This document shows positions 36,247-37,911 of a stretch of DNA of 37,911 nt, piece after piece. The stretch lies in contig DATBCD010000051.1 in the NCBI GenBank assembly GCA_036270655.1, forward strand, positions 1 through 37,911, read 5' to 3'. The translations under genes were made by a program, and so were the position numbers. Every line of letters starts with the position of its first letter. Within the stretch, counting starts at the first letter, position 1. The notes beneath the pieces were generated by a model. The model made no database searches and was not told the origin of the DNA. It saw nothing but the letters and a program-made list of their open reading frames with translations. The DNA comes from VBCK01 sp036270655 (GTDB lineage Bacteria > Pseudomonadota > Gammaproteobacteria > Burkholderiales > Burkholderiaceae_F).

Positions 36247-37650
36247 ATGCAAAAGCTCAGCGTCGTGTTCCGGACATTGCCACCGATCCTGGCCATCGCG
36301 GTCACTGCCTCCCTGGTCGGATGCGCCCCGCCGCAGGTCGGGCCGCCACCGCTTGACCCCGGCGTACGGGGCGGTGCCTCCGGCGCCGGGCTTGCGCTCG
36401 GCGGGTTGACCGCCGACGAGACCACGTTTTTCAATGACGGGCAGAAGCGGTTTCTCGAAGTCGAGCAGGTGCCCGACGGACTCGGGCCGCGATTCAACTC
36501 GAACCAGTGTGCTTCCTGTCACTCCCAGCCGGCCGTCGGCGGCTCCAGCCCCGCGAGCAACCCGCTGATCACGGTTGCGACCCTGAACGGCGCCAAGAAC
36601 GTCGTGCCCTGGTTCATCGCCCCCGACGGGCCGATTCGCGAGGCCCGCTTCCAGCGCCAGCCTGACGGGGTGACCGATGGCAACGTCCACGCCGTGTTCG
36701 TCATCACCGGGCGGGCCGACGCCCCCGGCTGCGACATCGCACAGCCGAATTTCACGCCGGCGGGCGATCCGCGGACCGGCAAAGGCGGCAATCCAAACAT
36801 CATCTTCCGGATTCCGACCCCTCTATTCGGCGCCGGTCTGATCCAGGCGATCCCGGATTCGGCGATTCTGGCCAACATGGCCGCCAACGTGAGCGAGAAG
36901 GAGGCACTGGGCATACACGGCCACGCCAACGCACACCTGAGCGGCAACGTCAACCGCAGCGCCAACGACGGCACCATCACCCGCTTCGGCTGGAAGGCCC
37001 AGAACAAGTCGCTGCTGCTATTTTCCGGCGAAGCCTACAACGTGGAAATGGGCATCACGAACGAAATCTTCCCGTAGGAGCGCGACGAGACGCGGTCGTG
37101 CCTCCTGAACGCAACGCCCGAGAACACGGACAACTTCACCCCATCGGACAGCGCCCCGACTGCGGTGCTCTCGGATATCGAGGCGTTCTCGAACTTCATG
37201 CTGCTGCTCGCGCCGCCGACCCCGGCGCCGGATACGCCTTCGACCATCCACGGGCGCACGGTCTTCGAGCAGGTGGGCTGTTCGCATTGCCACACCCCTT
37301 CGCTGAAAACCGGCAAGGCGATCGCCAGCGGCTCGGCGACCCGTCCGAGCGCCGCGCTGTCGAACCAGACCGTGAACCTGTACTCCGACCTGCTCGTGCA
37401 TCACATGGGCGAGGGCCTCGCCGACGGCATCACGCAGGGCGCTGCCGGTCCGGACGAATTCCGCACCGCGCCGCTGTGGGGTGTGGGCCAGCGCGTGTTT
37501 TTCATGCATGACGGCAGGACCAGCAATCTGGCCGAGGCGATCGCCGCGCACCGCAGTCACGGCAGCGAGGCCAACGGCGTCGTTGCTCGCTTCGAGCGGC
37601 TGGACACGCAGCAGAAGCAGGATCTGGTCAATTTCCTGCGGTCTTTGTAA
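36247..37650 (+). pseudogene. Di-haem c-type oxidoreductase (DHOR/DUF1111), interrupted by an amber codon
   Basis: A 468-codon frame with one internal stop. Seen: a lipoprotein signal peptide with lipobox LVGC (C26), first haem site CASCH (88-92), then GWKAQNKSLLLFSGEAYNVE and NEIFP-stop-ERDET, where the family normally reads FPQERDE. Codon 277 is TAG (37075-37077), one C-to-T change from CAG (Gln). The frame then continues intact to the second haem site CSHCH (345-349) and the typical end GRTSNLAEAIAAHRSHG...FLRSL. Start ATG 36247 has GGAGG 6 nt upstream. With one difference, and no other damage, this is a very recent mutation, a sequencing error, or read-through. The family is annotated as a putative peroxidase-like periplasmic cytochrome; its substrate is not established. 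Confidence 0.88.
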
Positions 37651-37668
37651 CGTCTCGGGTTGGAGATT

Positions 37669-37706
37669 CCCTCTCCCCCGCCCCTCTCCCGCAAGCGGGA
37701 GAGGGG
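37669..37706. repeat. Dispersed GC-rich palindrome before the right-edge gene
   Basis: Perfect 12-bp inverted repeat CCCCTCTCCCGC / GCGGGAGAGGGG (37681-37692, 37695-37706) with loop AA, preceded by CCCTCTCCCCCG. The core is identical to that in yhbY at 3529-3554. It lies between the convergent di-haem and CoA-transferase genes. Confidence 0.9.
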
Positions 37707-37728
37707 CGAAGAGGGTCTTGATGAAGGC

Positions 37729-37911
37729 TCAGATCGCGCGCTCTGCGCGCAGATTGGCGATTTTTTCCGGCGGGTAGCCCAGCTCGGCCAGGATTTCGTC
37801 GGTGTGCTCGCCCAGCAGCGGCGAGCGTGTCACCTCGCTGGGGCTGTCGGACATCTTGATCGGGTTGCCCACCGTCAGGTACTTGCCGCGCGTGGGGTGA
37901 TCGACCTCCAC
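37729..37911 (-). CDS. CaiB/BaiF-type CoA-transferase, C-terminal end (runs off right edge)
   Basis: Only the last 60 residues are present. YLTVGNPIKMSDSP and SPLLGEHTDEILAELGY are the C-terminal motifs of class III CoA-transferases; the catalytic aspartate lies outside the window. It resembles but is clearly different from the complete paralogue at 11423-12628 (ALGQHTDEVLESLG). The methionine nearest the edge is not its start. Convergent with the di-haem gene. Confidence 0.9.
   Translation of the reverse strand: MEVDHPTRGKYLTVGNPIKMSDSPSEVTRSPLLGEHTDEILAELGYPPEKIANLRAERAI

Overview
The window (37,911 bp, high GC) is typical chromosomal sequence of a betaproteobacterium, most likely of the order Burkholderiales. 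Evidence is gene order (folP-ftsH-rlmE / yhbY-greA-carB; recR-ybaB-dnaX; trxA-rho followed by a zinc-less type B L31) and the protein sequences; no species is named. No integrase, transposase, CRISPR array, tRNA or rRNA was seen, and no gene-free stretch exceeds 300 bases.

Layout. 1-9,670 (minus strand except yhbY): folP (start only), ftsH, rlmE, then divergent yhbY, then greA and a carA-gmhA-carB operon. 9,707-11,272 (plus): a rhomboid-fold membrane protein that has lost all catalytic residues. 11,423-22,076 (minus): a CaiB-type CoA-transferase, recR, ybaB, dnaX, a GNAT acetyltransferase, the 4.5S SRP RNA gene (ffs) and an AddAB-like helicase-nuclease pair, so mostly replication and repair. 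22,281-27,774 (plus): trxA, rho, rpmE2 with a strong terminator, a GT39/ArnT-like membrane protein and a MATE exporter. 27,782-28,660 (minus): htpX. 28,878-32,406 (plus): class I fumarase and an M61 PDZ peptidase. 32,443-36,111: a BetI-like TetR regulator divergent from a Rieske oxygenase of the quaternary-ammonium type and an APC permease, with overlapping palindromes between them. 36,247-37,650: a di-haem oxidoreductase gene broken by one in-frame amber codon. The right edge holds the end of a second CaiB-type CoA-transferase.

Regulation visible in the sequence: matching sigma-32-type promoters before ftsH and htpX (both membrane proteases); a promoter plus intrinsic terminator squeezed before greA, resembling the E. 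coli GraL leader; a perfect -10 and a long structured leader before carA; and a palindromic operator in front of the Rieske cassette.

The most unusual layer is a family of GC-rich palindromic repeats (core CCTCTCCCGC/GCGGGAGAGG) and a separate ~90 bp two-hairpin element. They sit mainly at 3' ends of genes. One palindrome lies inside yhbY and is followed by eight 39-bp tandem units that give this ribosome-associated RNA-binding protein an ~120-residue Arg/Gly/Pro-rich tail. Another 38-bp repeat has entered the linker of dnaX three times.
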